Positions 49,621 to 63,540 of a DNA stretch of 64,000 nucleotides are shown piece after piece. A program made the translations under genes and the position numbers. The stretch comes from Lepidonotus clava. Taxonomy: Eukaryota > Annelida > Polychaeta > Phyllodocida > Polynoidae. The stretch covers positions 20,956,458 to 21,020,457 of the forward strand of contig OW387146.1 in NCBI GenBank assembly GCA_936440205.1. Direction: 5' to 3'. How positions within the stretch are numbered: position 1 is the stretch's first letter; every line of letters begins with the position of its first letter. Below the pieces are notes generated by a model. That model saw nothing but the letters and a program-made list of their open reading frames with translations. It was not told where the DNA came from and did not search any database.

Positions 49621-52600
49621 TCCCGCAGTGATGTCCCCACATCAGGCGGGGACGATGCCCGACGGCCTCCCGCACTCATCAAGGCCTGGTCCACCAGTGA
49701 CAGCGCCGGATCCGAACCTGGTTCGCCAAGAGCCCCGCTCAAATGTAAGCTATAACTACCACAGTGCTTAAGTGCTATGCATTAAACTATTATTTATTAA
49801 TTTATTTATTTTTAAAAATAATCTTTATTCAGGCAATAAACAGTTATCAGTTTTAAGAAATACTGGTTTTCATAACCCGCCTGAATTATATATCAAATAT
49901 TTGACTATCTATTTTTTTGTTTGTAAAGTGTGGTTATAATTTCTTTGTTATTTGTTTTATTGATGATGATATTTGAAAGTTTTGGCTTGCAAATATTCCC
50001 TTTGTAATATTGTTTTCAATTCAAAACCATGTTCTTTTTGTATAGAATAAGACCATGAATCTAGGGATTGAAATAGTTTTTCCACTGTTTGCATTTTCAA
50101 TAATTCTCTTATAATTTTGCCATGAACTATCTTTTCTAACGTCAATATTTCATTGGCTATTCTTATTCTTGTTTAATGTTTATAGGTGTTCACGTTTTCC
50201 TAGCCGTTTTCACTTTTCATACTAATTACAATCCATAGAGTAAATACATACGCTAAAACTGTTACTATAAGCATTCTATAACCTTAACTCAAAGCTCAAA
50301 GCCAAAATTAGATCATTCATTCATGTATAGACAAGACTAAAATTCTCCAACTTTACCATGGGCAGAGTTGGAGAGTCACAAAGACTGCTCTGACATGTAT
50401 ATGTACTTTCTGAAATCCCAGCCCTAGGTAGAGAAAGTGATCCCTCCAAACTGTCAGAGTACAATGATGAATGGTTGGGTACCAAGGGGTAAGGGAGAGA
50501 CAACTGTTGTTCAACTTAAAGATATGGTTTCAAAGTCCTATGAGCCAGAAATCTAAAGTGCAATACTTAACAAGGACAGGGACGTTTCAAAATGCTGAAA
50601 TTACCTTTTAGTATTTTTTTGAATAAAATAAAACTTGGTTTTGGTGTTCCAAGGGTGAGTTTGTTCGGTTTCCGCCAAGAAAGAATCTCAAACCCCTCTA
50701 AAGAGTCTCTAAATTGCATTTCATGGATAAAGAAATGCAATAACGCTACATTTAATCTTAAAACCTTCTTTCAAAAACAAATAGTTTACATGCAGTAAAA
50801 ATATAGGGCATATAAATAACCAATAAATACACGAAAAGGTGAGGTGTTTATAGACAGGCTATTTAAGCTCTTGGTCAAAGCTCAAGTTATGAGCCAAGGC
50901 AATTCATGAAGAGATATTGAGTATTTTTAGGAGCAGGATCAAAGCTTAAGTTACAACCAATTAAAGGGAACTGAGGGGATTATTTTCCCATCTGAGTTGC
51001 CCTTTACATAGAGACATTTTTTGTTTTATTTCAGTAAAAGTGAAAATGTTGGCGAATAGTGGGGAGGCGGAGAAAGTCGGTCGGGCCGGCCACCGGCCAC
51101 GGGGCGCATCGGGTAATACTCTACACCCAAACCTCTCCATTATAGGCTACTACCAAATGTGCCCCTTTAGAATTAGTTTTTGATTTTGTTTTAGTTTTTA
51201 AAAATAATCATGGGTGATTGATTTTCCTACAGATGCAAGGAGCTGATGATCTCTGCTGATTTTTAATTATTTTCATTTGTTTTTTTGATTGGGTCAACTA
51301 ATTTTGATTGAGTCAAAGTGGCTTAGTTATTGAATCAAATGATTTTTGATTGAGTCAAATGATTTTTTCATCGAGCCAGTGGTCTTTTGATTGAACCAAA
51401 TGATTTTTAAATTCAGATTGGTTAAAATGATTTATAATTAAATCAAATCATCTTTGACTGATTCAATACTTTTGATATGAATCAAATACAATTTGGAATT
51501 ATCCCATCGATTTTTATTAGAAAAACTGACCTTTGATTGACTCTAGTACTTTTTGATGGATCCAACATCAAGTGACTTTTGCCTGAGTCAATCAGTCATA
51601 GCCCATTTTTTGATTGGTTGTTGGGATGGTGGTGGTGATTTAGGTGTTTTGATTTTGATTAACTTTATCGGAAAGGGGTCACAACGGAATACTTAATTTG
51701 AGATGTCTAAGAGTTTGAGCTTTAAACAGAATAAAATCACAGTAATTTACTTTAAGTTAGCATAGATAATCTTGCATGTAATCTTATTTAGACTTTAACA
51801 CAAAATTACTAGAAAAAAAAGTAATTCAGACTAAGGAAAAAAGCAACATAATATTTTCAATCTCATGTGAGCTTCTACCCTTATATTGTTATATTTCGTA
51901 CTGTTGATTTACTGACGCTGATTTGAAACTGACTCTGGCAGGCGGTGGTCTATACATACATTAGAGTTATTAATCAAATTAGATGTTGCAGATTCTAATC
52001 TATGACACTGACAATAGGGGTTGGCATAATTTTTACTATGCCAGATTTCTACTACATGACATATCCCTACAATTGCTTGCCAATTTCATGGTACACGTCT
52101 ACTAAACCCATTCATTCCAAAACTCCTATTTATATTTACTAAATATTTTTTGTAAATTTTGTTATTTTTCCTAAATAAATGCCTTAATGATTTGAAAACA
52201 CTCTTAACTAGAAAAATTCGTAATCTTCAATTTGAAATTAGAATTTTGCTATATAATTTTTAATTATCACAATCACATGCGCTTAGACTGCCAAAACATG
52301 CTCATAAAACTATCTAAAGGTAAAATCAGATAGTGTGTTCCTGGCCCAATACAACCAAATACTATGTATATCAACACTACACAGCCATGTATTGATACAT
52401 ATGGGCACTTGGTACTCAATGCGTATACAAAGAACACGAATAGTGAGATTAAATACAAGGGAGACTGTTCAGGCCATTTTATAAACAGCATTACAGGAGG
52501 ATACTGAAGATAACCAGGAAAAATGACGACAAAAAAGGGCACTATTTATACCATAAAATCTCCAGGGACTGTCTACTTTAAAGGTTAAGTTTCTGCGATT

Positions 52601-55600
52601 CTTTTGGTTACCTTTTCATAGAATTTCAAGTTATTCCTATTATGAACTATCCTTGCAATCATGTTGTACTTCAATTTGTCATGGAAAATAATACATGTAC
52701 TTCCATAATTCTTATCATATCACATGCTTTTATGGGATATACAAGAAACATCTATCATTTTCTTCTTCTGTGAGGTCCTTATCTGAGGTTCTGGATAGAT
52801 ACTTCTATACCTAATACACCAACAGACAATATTTTGTTATTTTGATTTTATTGACTCTATACATGATATATGTCTATATGCCTGCCAGTCCATAGTATGT
52901 CCATGATATTACGGCATCATTTTTCGATCACTATCAGAGACTTTACTCAATTATTCGCAGCAAAGCCCCCCCCCCCCCCCCCCACACACACACACAGGGC
53001 TGAATCGGTTAATTGTCAGTCTGATCATTAGCAGAATTTTATCTAAAACCTGCTTGATTTGTTTGTGGTGATTCCGGTCAAAACTGAAGATTCCAAATAC
53101 CACATACTTACTCACAATCAATCCAAAACACGACATGCAGTTTGGACTTATGGGTATCTATGGGGTATGGGACATAAGTGTAAGGCTAACCCTGACCACT
53201 CTTAAATTACTATACACATACATGTACATATTATGCCTGTATCCCTCGTTAAGTCTGGATTAACCCATATAGTAAAGCATGGCTCATGCCAATGTAGACC
53301 GACCCTCCCAGTCTACCGCCGATAATACATACTACCAGTACTAGGTTATAACCACAATACTTTTACCAAGAATTTAAGAAGATTCCCCACATTATAACAC
53401 ATCGCCAGATGTAATAGGTAGAGACCATATCTTAGAGGGAATTTCGGATATTTACAGGTACTATATCAAATGATGGTACTTGGTCCATGGGACGAAAGGA
53501 TATCAAAATCTAGATGGTTTAAGAAATAGACTATTAGAATGGTGATACACACTTAGTAATAGATAAGCTTATACACTATTTTCAATTTGTAAGGCGTCAT
53601 GCTTCGCTCTCCGACAATGTTTAAGGGAGTCACTGACAATCTCTTTGCAGTGAATTTAGCTTGGGGAAATAGCAGAAAAGTAAGGAGAAGAAAAGTGTTA
53701 TCCTGCAGTCACCGACATCATGCCTTCCTCGCTTTTAGGTTGTACCTTTGTAGAAAGAGCCATGGCCATGGTAAAGTTCAACAAAATGAATATAACTGAA
53801 TAACCTCGAAAGGTTACATTGAGTAGGAATTGTGTTATCCAGATTAACATTGAATACTGGATTAAAGCACAATATAACCCATAGTCTGAGCTAAACCCAT
53901 ATCCACCACTGATAGGCTGAGCAACAATACAGGCTCTGTTGGGTGCTGCAGCCCATATGGCTCTACTATAGCCTAATGCTAATACCTTACTGGTCACTGG
54001 GAGTATTGTACAGGTACCTTAATACTGGGTGTAAGGCTGGCAGGTTGTAGGCTTGGCTCAGTGTGCTCACTGGAGGTATAGGGTCATGATCTTAGGTTGA
54101 CTCCAGCAGGTCCTACTGGCACCACTTAACCCTGGAGGACCACCACCACCACCACCACTATTGGCACCACCCCTGCACCACCACCATGCCTGTTATCAGC
54201 CCCAAGGCCAGCTCACTGATGACCTACAACTCCAAAATACCCGACATATACGGTATACCTACCAGGATATTATGTTTAGGAGCCAAGTTAGCTAAGTTGG
54301 AGTATCAAGTTAGCTCAGTTGGAATACCAAGTTAGCTTAGTTGGAATATCAAGTTAACAAAATTGGAATACCTACTATTTCCAAAATACAACACAGTTAC
54401 GGCATACCTACTAATATACTAGGTTTTAGGAGCCAAGTTAGCTCAGTTGGAGTATCAAGTTAAAAAGCTAGGTTGGAACATCAAGTTAGCTCAGTTGGAA
54501 TACCAGGTTAGCTAAGTTGGAATATCAAGTTGGCTAAGTTGGAATATCTACTATACAACTTAATTTCTTATTCAGGTTTCAGTTGGAAAATCTACCAATC
54601 TACTCAGCTTAGGGTTTAAGATATTGCAATTGGAATATCCACTACACTTTTGCATTAAGTTATACCAGCTGGAATACTGGAATACAGTAGTAAGTGTGTA
54701 GTAATCTACTGCATGGACACAAAAATATCCCAGGATTGTGAGTGGCCCTAGGACACCTAATAGACACACCACTTAGAGTAATACTTATATAATGCCTGAA
54801 TTACAGAAATCTTGCTCTCTACAACTCAAACAGATGCAAAACTCCCTTGATATCTCAGTGTATACATGCTAAGGGCTGCCCTGGCCTTACGCTTACGCTT
54901 CGCTGATACCTATTACTACATGACCAACAAAGCGGCCGCACTCCCCAAACTGGCAACAGGTTAACATGATTGACTTAGGCAACTCAGCCTAAGTGAGGCT
55001 TATCAAAACAGCCTGACTTGGTATGCTAGGGTAGAATTCAAAGGCCTTAAGAAACGTCATTAGGACAATTTGTAAAATGTTTGCTGTGTAGGCCCTCATG
55101 TTCTGCGGAACTGTGGGAAAGAATCATTTTAGATCTGTACATATTATTCCTGCATGTCTACAAAAAACTATTTCTTTTTTCTAAGATTATAGTGATAAGT
55201 TAAGGAATTCATGAAAACCTCGGAAATTGCAGGACATAATATAAGGATGTGGGTCTAATTATATCAATTTATTGTGTTGTTCTTCTTTCAGCTTTGATTA
55301 AGTTTTCATTAAAGGTGTCTGCATGCAAGTCCACATATCTATAACGTTGTTCTTTAGCCAGTGAATATCATCTATTGATTTTGTATAATGAATCATCAAT
55401 TTTGCATAATAAATCAATAAGCTAGAATGATTAAGATATTTGAGATTTTAATCAAATGTGTTTTAACTTTTGCAGCTAATGTTAAAATGAAGGATGATAG
55501 CCTGACAGAAGTGAACGACCTTGTCGCTACAGAGATGCAGTCGGACAGCGTGCCAGACCCTGAACGCCAGCGAGAGGTCATCTCTAACATAGACTCTGAG

Positions 55601-56854
55601 TGCACATGTACCTACGCAGTGTCCAAGGCTTGGTACAAGCACTGGGAGGAATATACCTCTCCCAGTGAAAGTCCACGCCATAAGACGGAACCTCCCGGTC
55701 CTATTGATATGGACACACATAATGACGCCAACAATGATTACGTTCACGAGGATTCCTGGAAGCTACTGGTTCGCTGGTATGGTGTTAGCACAAATCACCA
55801 GCTGGACCGTCGCCATTTGTATTTCAAAGATGAGAAGATGTTCGATGTCTGCATGCTCAGTCCCTTCAGTGGCATTGTTGAGCACACTGTCAAAAAATTC
55901 AACCGTTTTGAGGAGATTGGATACATTGAGTGTCAGCTCCGAAAGATCTTCCATGTGCCCCTCTATAAAAGGAGCCGTCTGTGGATATCGGAGAAAGCCC
56001 AGGTTCCCCGCTTTAGACAGCTTCTTTTACGATTCAGAATGCTCAATGACTGTATCCACCGAGACAAGGTTTACATTCTGGCTCTTGAGGAATGTATCGG
56101 GAATGACCATTGGCCCACAGGGGAACCTGGGGAGGCAAAGGGTGACCTTGGAAAATACCTGGAGATAGTAAGTGGTAGAAAAGCTGATAACTACTTCAGC
56201 AAAGAGCTTGCTTGTGCCATTGAAAACCTCCATGTGACTGTGAGTGAAAATGTAAAACAAATGGCTGAAAGCTTTGTGCAGAATGCAAATGCTCTGATAA
56301 GTGACAAAGAAGCTGATCTTGAAGCAAAACGGAAAGCCTTGGATGGGAAGTTGGATGACACTGATGCCAAAGAGAAATTCCTTGACGACAAATCGAAAGA
56401 GGTGGTGAAACATGAGCAAAGTCTGCGAGTCGATAGAGAGCAACTTGAAGAAGAAAAGCAAGACTTCGAGGAGACCATCGCCAAGTTTGAGGAGGAAGTA
56501 AAACAAATGGAGGAAATCCACAAGATCCAGGAAACCAAAATCAAGCTGGATATTGGTGGCCATTGTTACTCCACGTCCATCCACACTCTCAGACGTGACC
56601 CAGATTCCATGTTGGCGCACATGTTTAGTGGCCGTCATGAATTGAAGAAAGAATCAGACGGAAGTTACTTTATAGACAGAGATGGCATCCATTTCCGTTA
56701 CATCCTCAACTTCCTACGGGATGGTTATGTGGACTCTGGAACCCTCCCTTCTGACCCGGTATTACACAAAGAACTGTTGCGAGAGGCCAAGTACTACCAG
56801 TTAGCTGGACTAGTGTCTTACCTGGAGGATGTACTAGAGAATAACAAGGGATAG
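49567..56854 (+). CDS. DUSP-ubiquitin-like-coiled coil-BTB/T1 (KCTD-type) fusion protein
   Basis: Three exons, 49567-49744, 51035-51112 and 55476-56854, all GT-AG and phase 1, give 544 aa. Residues 1-115 are Ser/Pro/Arg-rich and look disordered. About 117-204 is a DUSP domain (SKAWYKHWEEYTSP, PGPID, WKLLVRWYG). About 207-301 resembles the UBL of USP4/11/15 (IECQLRKIFHVP, RLWISEK, WPTG). No peptidase Cys or His box follows. Instead about 361-441 is a charged coiled coil and 442-539 a BTB/T1 domain (IKLDIGGHCYSTSIHTLRRD, GSYFIDRDGIHFRYILNFLR). DUSP-UBL modules steer deubiquitinases to partners; T1 domains oligomerise and in several KCTD proteins bind cullin-3. An adaptor role in ubiquitylation is inference. 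The large exon is certain; the two upstream exons are likely. Initiation at the in-frame ATG at 55487 would remove only the disordered head. Confidence 0.88.
51230..51620. repeat. Degenerate GATTTTTGATTGAGTCAAAT tandem repeat
   Basis: About fifteen diverged units of 22-28 bp lie in intron 2 of the DUSP/BTB gene. Confidence 0.65.
51640..55400. other. Remaining intron 2 of the DUSP/BTB gene
   Basis: No exon or separate gene recognised. It contains a poly-C tract with a short CA run at 52967-52996 and a CCA trinucleotide run near 54140-54185. Confidence 0.6.
54279..54550. repeat. 22-bp AAGTTAGCTCAGTTGGAATA tandem repeat
   Basis: About ten imperfect units of AAGTTAGCTNAGTTGGAATAT; a larger unit (AGGAGCCAAGTTAGCT) begins twice, at 54279 and 54430. 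Confidence 0.8.
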
Positions 56855-57490
56855 CATGAAACATGAACTTTCCTTCTCATCAAATCTCATTTGGATTCTC
56901 TGTGATATTGACACAATACTGATCTTGTGTTATGTAGCTCCCTTGCACCTGAACTGATTTGGGCTGGTATTGGCATTATATCATTCTAATATTTCCACTT
57001 CTATCTAAACAAACAAACATTGTGACCGTTTCATAATGATATTGATAAAAAGACTTTTCAGCTGAATGGAATGAAGCATATAACAGTGTGGTTTCACTTT
57101 TTGGATCTTTCGGTTTACTGGGTTACTTGGCGATGCTCCAAAAGTAAAACCTCAAACCAGTTAAGTCAATGACATGACAACTTTTCAGTTTCTTACAAAC
57201 ATGCATGCAAGTTTTTACATTCAGTTAAGTTACCGAAGGAATACATTATCAGTAACGATTATAATGTGTGAAATAGTGTTCCTAGCACATGGAATTCAAG
57301 GCAACTGATTGTGGTGAGGTAGTGGAAATGCCTACTCGTCAAATACTTTCTTTGAAATTGCCTCACGGATTAAAATATTGTGAAGGACTTGTGACTGTCT
57401 GAACAGATATGCTTGAACGTTTTATATATGTAGACTCATATATGATAGTTAAAAAGATGTATAGCAGAGCATATTGAAATAATGTTGGTT

Positions 57491-57496
57491 AATAAA
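57491..57496 (+). terminator. Poly(A) signal of the DUSP/BTB gene
   Basis: AATAAA 640 bp after the stop codon, followed about 20-30 bp later by a T-rich stretch (TTCATTTTATTT). Confidence 0.6.
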
Positions 57497-58828
57497 TTTC
57501 ATGTTATCAATCCATGTTCATTTTATTTCTAAATAAGAGATGGGTTAATGGTATGCAGGATTACAGATATAGATATATAGACACAGAGAGGTATAGACAG
57601 AGAAGACAAACATGGACAGAGAGAAAGGGAAATAACGTAAAGGGGGGTTTACACATACCGTCAAAACAAAAAGCTTAGGATTACCTTTACCGTGGGTCTT
57701 AAGACAATCCCGACAGTTCACCTAAAGGCCCTGACAGCCTTAGGATAGCCCCCGACAACATTTCTAACAGTATATTTTCTTAGGGTTTACATTGAATTTT
57801 CTAAAATTCATCTTAATTTCCCCACCTTACTGTCGTAAGCATCATTGTGAAGGGTGGCTATTGGTATGTGTAAACCAGGCTTATGCTAGACAAGAGAACA
57901 GACAGTAAGAGAAGATACAGGCATACAGATGAATCTAAGCATGTACACTGACAGAAACAGATACGATAGTTATATATAGACGGACAGAAAAGGCAAAGAG
58001 ACATGCACTGATTTGTTGTCAGTATGTATCTAGTTGATAATTAAGTTTGATCGTGGATGAAATACTGTATTATTGTAAATATCATTGTTTCATAATGTAA
58101 TGTAATAACTCTGAAAGCCAAGGGAAACCTTGATGATTATTTCAAATAAAAGCCGTCAAAATATGTATAAAGACAGACAGACAGACAAAATAGACAGGTG
58201 AGATACATACGTACAAATATTAAGGCAAGTAAACAGCTTGGTAAGGACAGAGGCAGGCACACACATACAGAGGTGCAAATAGACAGGGAAAACAGATAGG
58301 CACCGAGAGACAGATCTAGACAGAAAAACAAAAGAAAACGCATAAACGGACAGATACATACAGAGAGAGATATACAATAAAATAGAGATAGACAGAGCTA
58401 TGGAGTCCATAAAAACAGACAGGTGTACAGCCAAACAGACATACACTCTGACTGACGCTCTCCTGACTCTGTACCTAATCACTCATACCTTTAATCAATA
58501 CGACTCAGTGACCTAGTCCCCCTCCACCAACTCCCCCCTCCCCTCCATCCATTTAACCCTTTAGACCCCAAATACTTGGGATAAGAAGGACTTGTTTCCT
58601 CCAGAGTTTCTAAATATTGTACATTGGAAAATCCATCATAATTTAGATGTTTCCCAATTTTTATGAGTTTGTTAGAATAGAAGGTTTTCTGTTGGATGAT
58701 ACAGGAAATTACATACGCTTTCATTTAGTGTATAGGATGCAATAGTGGGTCACTTATTACCCTACATGTTCTCGTTGGAAAAATATGAAAAAAAATCAAA
58801 ATTTTGGCTGTTTTCCACGTGGCTACAG

Positions 58829-58990
58829 CAGGGGCCTCACTCAAATTTCATTTTCAAATTTACTGTGTTTTCCCTATGTTTTGGTAAAATTTGCAAATTC
58901 CCTGTGTTTTCCATGTCAGGGAATATTCTTCTTCTTCTTTTTTGTTGTTGTTGCAATTTTCCCTCTTTTCCCTGTGCTGTGGGGACCCTG
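58829..58990. mobile_element. hAT-like MITE, CCCTGTGTTTTCC family
   Basis: Begins CAGGGGCCTCACTCAAATTT and ends TGTGGGGACCCTG, with CTACAG at 58823-58828 and 58991-58996 as target duplication. The interior repeats TCCCTGTGTTTTCC. Related pieces lie at 60325-60385, 60490-60622 and 21130-21160. Confidence 0.7.
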
Positions 58991-60489
58991 CTACAGCCTG
59001 ACTGGGGTAACTACTCTCAAGCTGCCATGGCCGGATTTTGGTTTAAAGGGTTAAGCCGGCTTACTTTATTGATGACTCCATCGATAATGCCCCACCTCCT
59101 GTTCTCATTAGGTGAAAGCGTTGCTATGGAAATCGACCAAACAAATACATTTTTAATCCCAGGTGATCAGTTGCCCTAGTTCTACCCAAACACCTGTGAT
59201 CCGGAGACTGTGCTCACTATCTAGGATCTGTGGGTGGTTCATAGAGAACCAGGGACTGTGGGTTTGCCTTTAGGAAAATTACACATGGATCTTTACAAAT
59301 GATGGAAAATTGCCGAGGGGACATTAGACTCCAACAATCATCATCTTTACAAATGAAGTCCAGGATAGTGCGCAAAAAGTGAGTAGGCAATTGTTTAATG
59401 TGTGATGAGGAATTTGTTAATTCAGGTTTGATAGTATCCATGTTTAGGATAATGTATTTATCAGTTGACGCCTTTCAATTGATAATGTTATGCGGTGGTA
59501 CACAACAATCATTCTCTTGGGTGCACTGCAATATTGAAAAAATATTGACTTCAATACTAAAATGTAAAACTTTTATATTATTTCTAAACCAATAAACTTT
59601 TGATAAGATCAGTTTTCTAATCGCTTACATTTATCTACTGCACATACTCCTCTCCTTTATCATTGTGTACTTCTACTTTTCGGCAGTAAGAATAAAGGCA
59701 ATCATAGAAATACGTCATATATCATTAGGACGGGTTTTAAGTTTTCTTTCAAATTATATGGATCATACGTGAATTCCTAGAAGTCAAAACGCTATTGGAA
59801 AAACCTCATTTACTTCAATAACGGGAATACTGTCTCAATTATTCCAATTATTTTCAATTAGATTTTTTCAACGCAAATATATATATTGGCGAAAAAGATA
59901 CGTCTCTGACAATTAGGAAATTAGCAAATTCCAAGTAGTCAAAAACGCCTAGTGAAATACAGAGACCCTACGAGGCGAATAAACCCAAGTGAATAGTGCA
60001 CTTCGTCACCCTAACAATGTTAAGGCCATGATCCACGATGCGACAAAACACCAACCGATTTTCTTCTGATGCAATTTTCGCATATTTAGAATGAATCTTC
60101 CCAGTGAAAATATCATTTTTCTAATATGAATTATTCAAAACTCTTTTGGAAATTATATATTTTTTAAGAAAAACGATTGATTAACAACCCGATTTTTAAA
60201 AACGGTTCAAAATCGCACCGTGGATTATCCCCTTTAACCCTTTGAATTTAGGACGATTAGAGGTGCCAGCAGTCCCTAATCTCTGCCGATGGGAAGGGTT
60301 AATATCTGGGTACCAACCCATAATCCATTTACAAATTCCATGTGTTTTCCCTGAGATTTCCCTGTCCCGTCGCCATTTTTTCTCTATGTCATATCCAGCA
60401 AGTTGTTCAAATTTAAAAGCCTCTGCTTGAATAAAAATAAAGGACAACCTAACAACAAACAGTTGAATCGCTAATGTCTTGAGAATCAG

Positions 60490-60622
60490 GAATTTCAGAA
60501 CCTGGTCAAATGAAATTTCCTGTGTTTTGACAAAAAATCCAAACTCCCGGTGTTTTCCCTGTCAGGGATTTTTTTTTTGCCATTTTCCCTGTTTTCCCTG
60601 CTGTGTGGTTGGTACCCTGTAA
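60490..60622. mobile_element. Second, diverged copy of the CCCTGTGTTTTCC MITE
   Basis: Shares GAAATTTCCTGTGTTTTGAC, TTTTCCCTGTCAGGGA and the GGTACCCTG right end with 58829-58990. The left terminus is diverged. Confidence 0.55.
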
Positions 60623-62041
60623 TATTCACCCTTGTTATTTGCTCTGTGGAAACGCGGCTTCACGAATCAATCCCCCCTCCACCTTCACCCCCCATGCTGA
60701 CGGTGAGAAAGCTGGTCGAGTCACACACTAGTTACAAACCGGGGCAGTACACACACATGGAGAGTCAACGGAGAATCACAAACAGACAAACAGCACCGAG
60801 TCAACGGACAAACACCTTATGTACGTTGGTACACACTCACTCAAATCGAATTTAAAGATTTTTAAAGGGCTCATAGCTAGAAAGTTTTCGACACTACACA
60901 AGAAAAAGAACAATGTTTATAGTTTGATTTTTACGCGAACGGAACAGGATTCAACTTTTTTTTTTAAAGTGCGCAATTCATGTTAATAAATTTATCAAAA
61001 AAAGAAACGTTAAAAGATGTGTGCGTTCTTAAAAAACAAAAACAATGGCCATTCAACAGTGATTAGGAACGCCTTGATAATACATAATTTACTTCAATAA
61101 CGGCAATACTGTTTGAATTCTTCTTCTTTTTTCTTCTTTTTCTATTACTTTTATTTTTTGGCTTATCAAATAAATATATAGTTTTTGGATAAACCTGGGT
61201 AGTCTATAGTATACATATACATGTATTTACAAGAAGATTAAATATTCTAAAGACATTCCCAAAACCCACTAAACAGGTGCACTTGAGTTACAAATAGTGT
61301 AAGCTTGAACAGGTAGGGGGCGTTATTTACTATTCACAGCCCCGGTAGGACGCTTATTATCCTTTATAATCCCCAAAATTAATTGACCATTTTCCACGAT
61401 ATGACTTAGGTGAATACATACTGAGTTAAATCTGAAAATATATACGTCCAAGAGCCAAATATGTACTTAACATTAGTTTATCTCAGTCAGATGAGATGTA
61501 TAGGGCCTATACAGCATTTATTTCTTAGTTAAAAAGTATGAATTCACAAGGGAATACATTTTGCAATACCAAACAAAACTTGAGAGTTAAATAAACGTAC
61601 TTTATATATGACTTCTGCTTTTAGATATTTCAACAAACCAAGAAAAAATAAATGTAAACCTTTAAAAGTACTGAAATATCCATTTAAAATAAAAGACCAA
61701 ATAATAAAAAACTAAACCCTTATTGATAAATAATGCACGGTCCTCTCACTAGGTGGCGTTGTCGGGAATCTCCACTATTATAATCCCCCCCCCCACCCCA
61801 CCCACCCACCCCACACCCGACCACCACCCCACTCCCATACAAACTTTCACAGATGGTCCTTCCATGACCTGCTTGTCTCTCGCATTATACCTAAACTCCC
61901 AACCCTCTTGGCTGGAACTTCAGTCTATCCTTTAATCTGACTCAGGCTTGTCCCCAGCAGTCCCTATGTTGTTTACCTCCACCCGCCGGTAACCAATGAC
62001 AACCAGCATGTCGGGACCCGCTCCTCCTGGGTCCCCGCCGC

Positions 62042-62049
62042 TCACGTGA
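62042..62049. promoter_or_regulatory. Palindromic E-box TCACGTGA
   Basis: A perfect USF/MiT-type CACGTG core within a short GC-rich patch (62000-62060). It could belong to a promoter to the right of the window; no gene is visible nearby. Confidence 0.3.
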
Positions 62050-62849
62050 CCACTCATACACCATCAGCCTTAGTCTGTCACATCAGACCCACTGTTTTCC
62101 AAAGTGGGTCTGTACACCAACAACCATTTTAGGTGGGAATTCCCACTTAAATCCCAGCATGCTTTACGGCCGCTGGTTTATGACAAGTAGGACCATAAAC
62201 CAGTCAGTAAGCTTAGAACAATCAAAGGGATTCCCCATGCTATTTATAGAGGACCAATAAAAGAATTCCTTACAAATTTAATTGGCAATAAAAGCCATGG
62301 ACTGTTGTGGGTGTACTGACCTATTATGTAAGAGGTAACTAGGTCATAAAAGGACAAGACCAGCGTCTGCTCCAGGGGGTCGGATTTACCTGGAACACCT
62401 GTGCCCTACCCCTAAACCCTGGAGGAAAGGGGTGGGGTTTGTATATAGTAGCACCTGATATATAAGTATAGAGTAAGTAGCATTGTTTTTGTTATTTGAA
62501 TATATTGTAGGCAGTTTTGTGAATATACTGCAGGCATGTATTAGCATTCAGTATGACGTGTGGATTTATTGGGACATGTTTGGACTGGAGTATATAGCCT
62601 GGAGGGCAGGTGGGATTAAGATACAGTGGTACTAAGTATATAATTATGACGTTGAGAAAGTACCATTATTTTTAGCATAGTGCGCGCATTTTTATGCATT
62701 AAAGTATATTTACGCATTTATATATGCATTGGGTGGAATGTATGGATTATTGGCACATGTAAAGACTGGAGCACATAATATATATATATATGTAAGAACC
62801 TGGAGGATTAGATAAGGAAATGCAGACTGTGTATGTGCGTGCGTGCGTA

Positions 62850-62852
<3 letters not shown>

Positions 62853-62899
<47 letters not shown>

Positions 62900-62912
62900 T
62901 GTGTGTGCACGT
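62853..62912. repeat. (GT)n microsatellite
   Basis: An almost uninterrupted GT run of about 60 bp, with single interruptions near its right end. Confidence 0.95.
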
Positions 62913-63479
62913 GTGTTTTTCATGTACGTGTAATTCCATTTTACATATTACACACTCAATATGGAACATAAACCGGGTAGGGGTATATATGTACCCTACA
63001 ACTTTATACACCAGGGAAATTAAGAGTATGCTGCGGACGATTAAGCCTCGCCATTACGCATGCCTAGCTATTTTGATAAAACTATATAGGCCTATTCATA
63101 TTCTAATAATCAGCGGATCATATGTATCATACTGTGACATGTACGCATATATAGGGGACGTATATGGTGTAAAATATACACCGTTCAGGCACTGTACACA
63201 CTGAGTCCGGTAAAATACTGCCCGCTCACGCTCTATGATGGTACAGGTGGGTCACAATCAATACATGCATTATCCTCTTATCTCTTACACCTGACAAGTC
63301 CCCTCCCCCTACCCCTCCACACACACAGTCTCTCACTCCAGTCCAGACTCGTCCTTACATGCATGCTCACCTGTCAAATTAATTACTGGATCTGTTATTG
63401 CTTTTCATTTTGTAATCATTTTTTTAATCAAAAGCCAACCCACCTGCTTGGTGGGTCATATTTAATATTGTGCGATAAA

Positions 63480-63540
63480 GCTATGAATGGTTGAGCTATG
63501 AATGGTTGAGCTATGAATGTTCGAGCTATGAATAGTTCAA
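63480..63540. repeat. 16-bp GAGCTATGAATGGTT tandem repeat
   Basis: Four units in direct succession, the last two with one or two substitutions. Confidence 0.9.

Noticed and set aside
56027-56638. Long minus-strand frames opposite the DUSP/BTB exon
   Set aside because: Shadows of the strongly coding plus strand.
58745-59179. 144-codon plus-strand frame
   Set aside because: Mostly hAT-like MITE sequence with TTC/TTG runs.
62833-63204. Val/Cys-rich frame
   Set aside because: Driven by the GT microsatellite.
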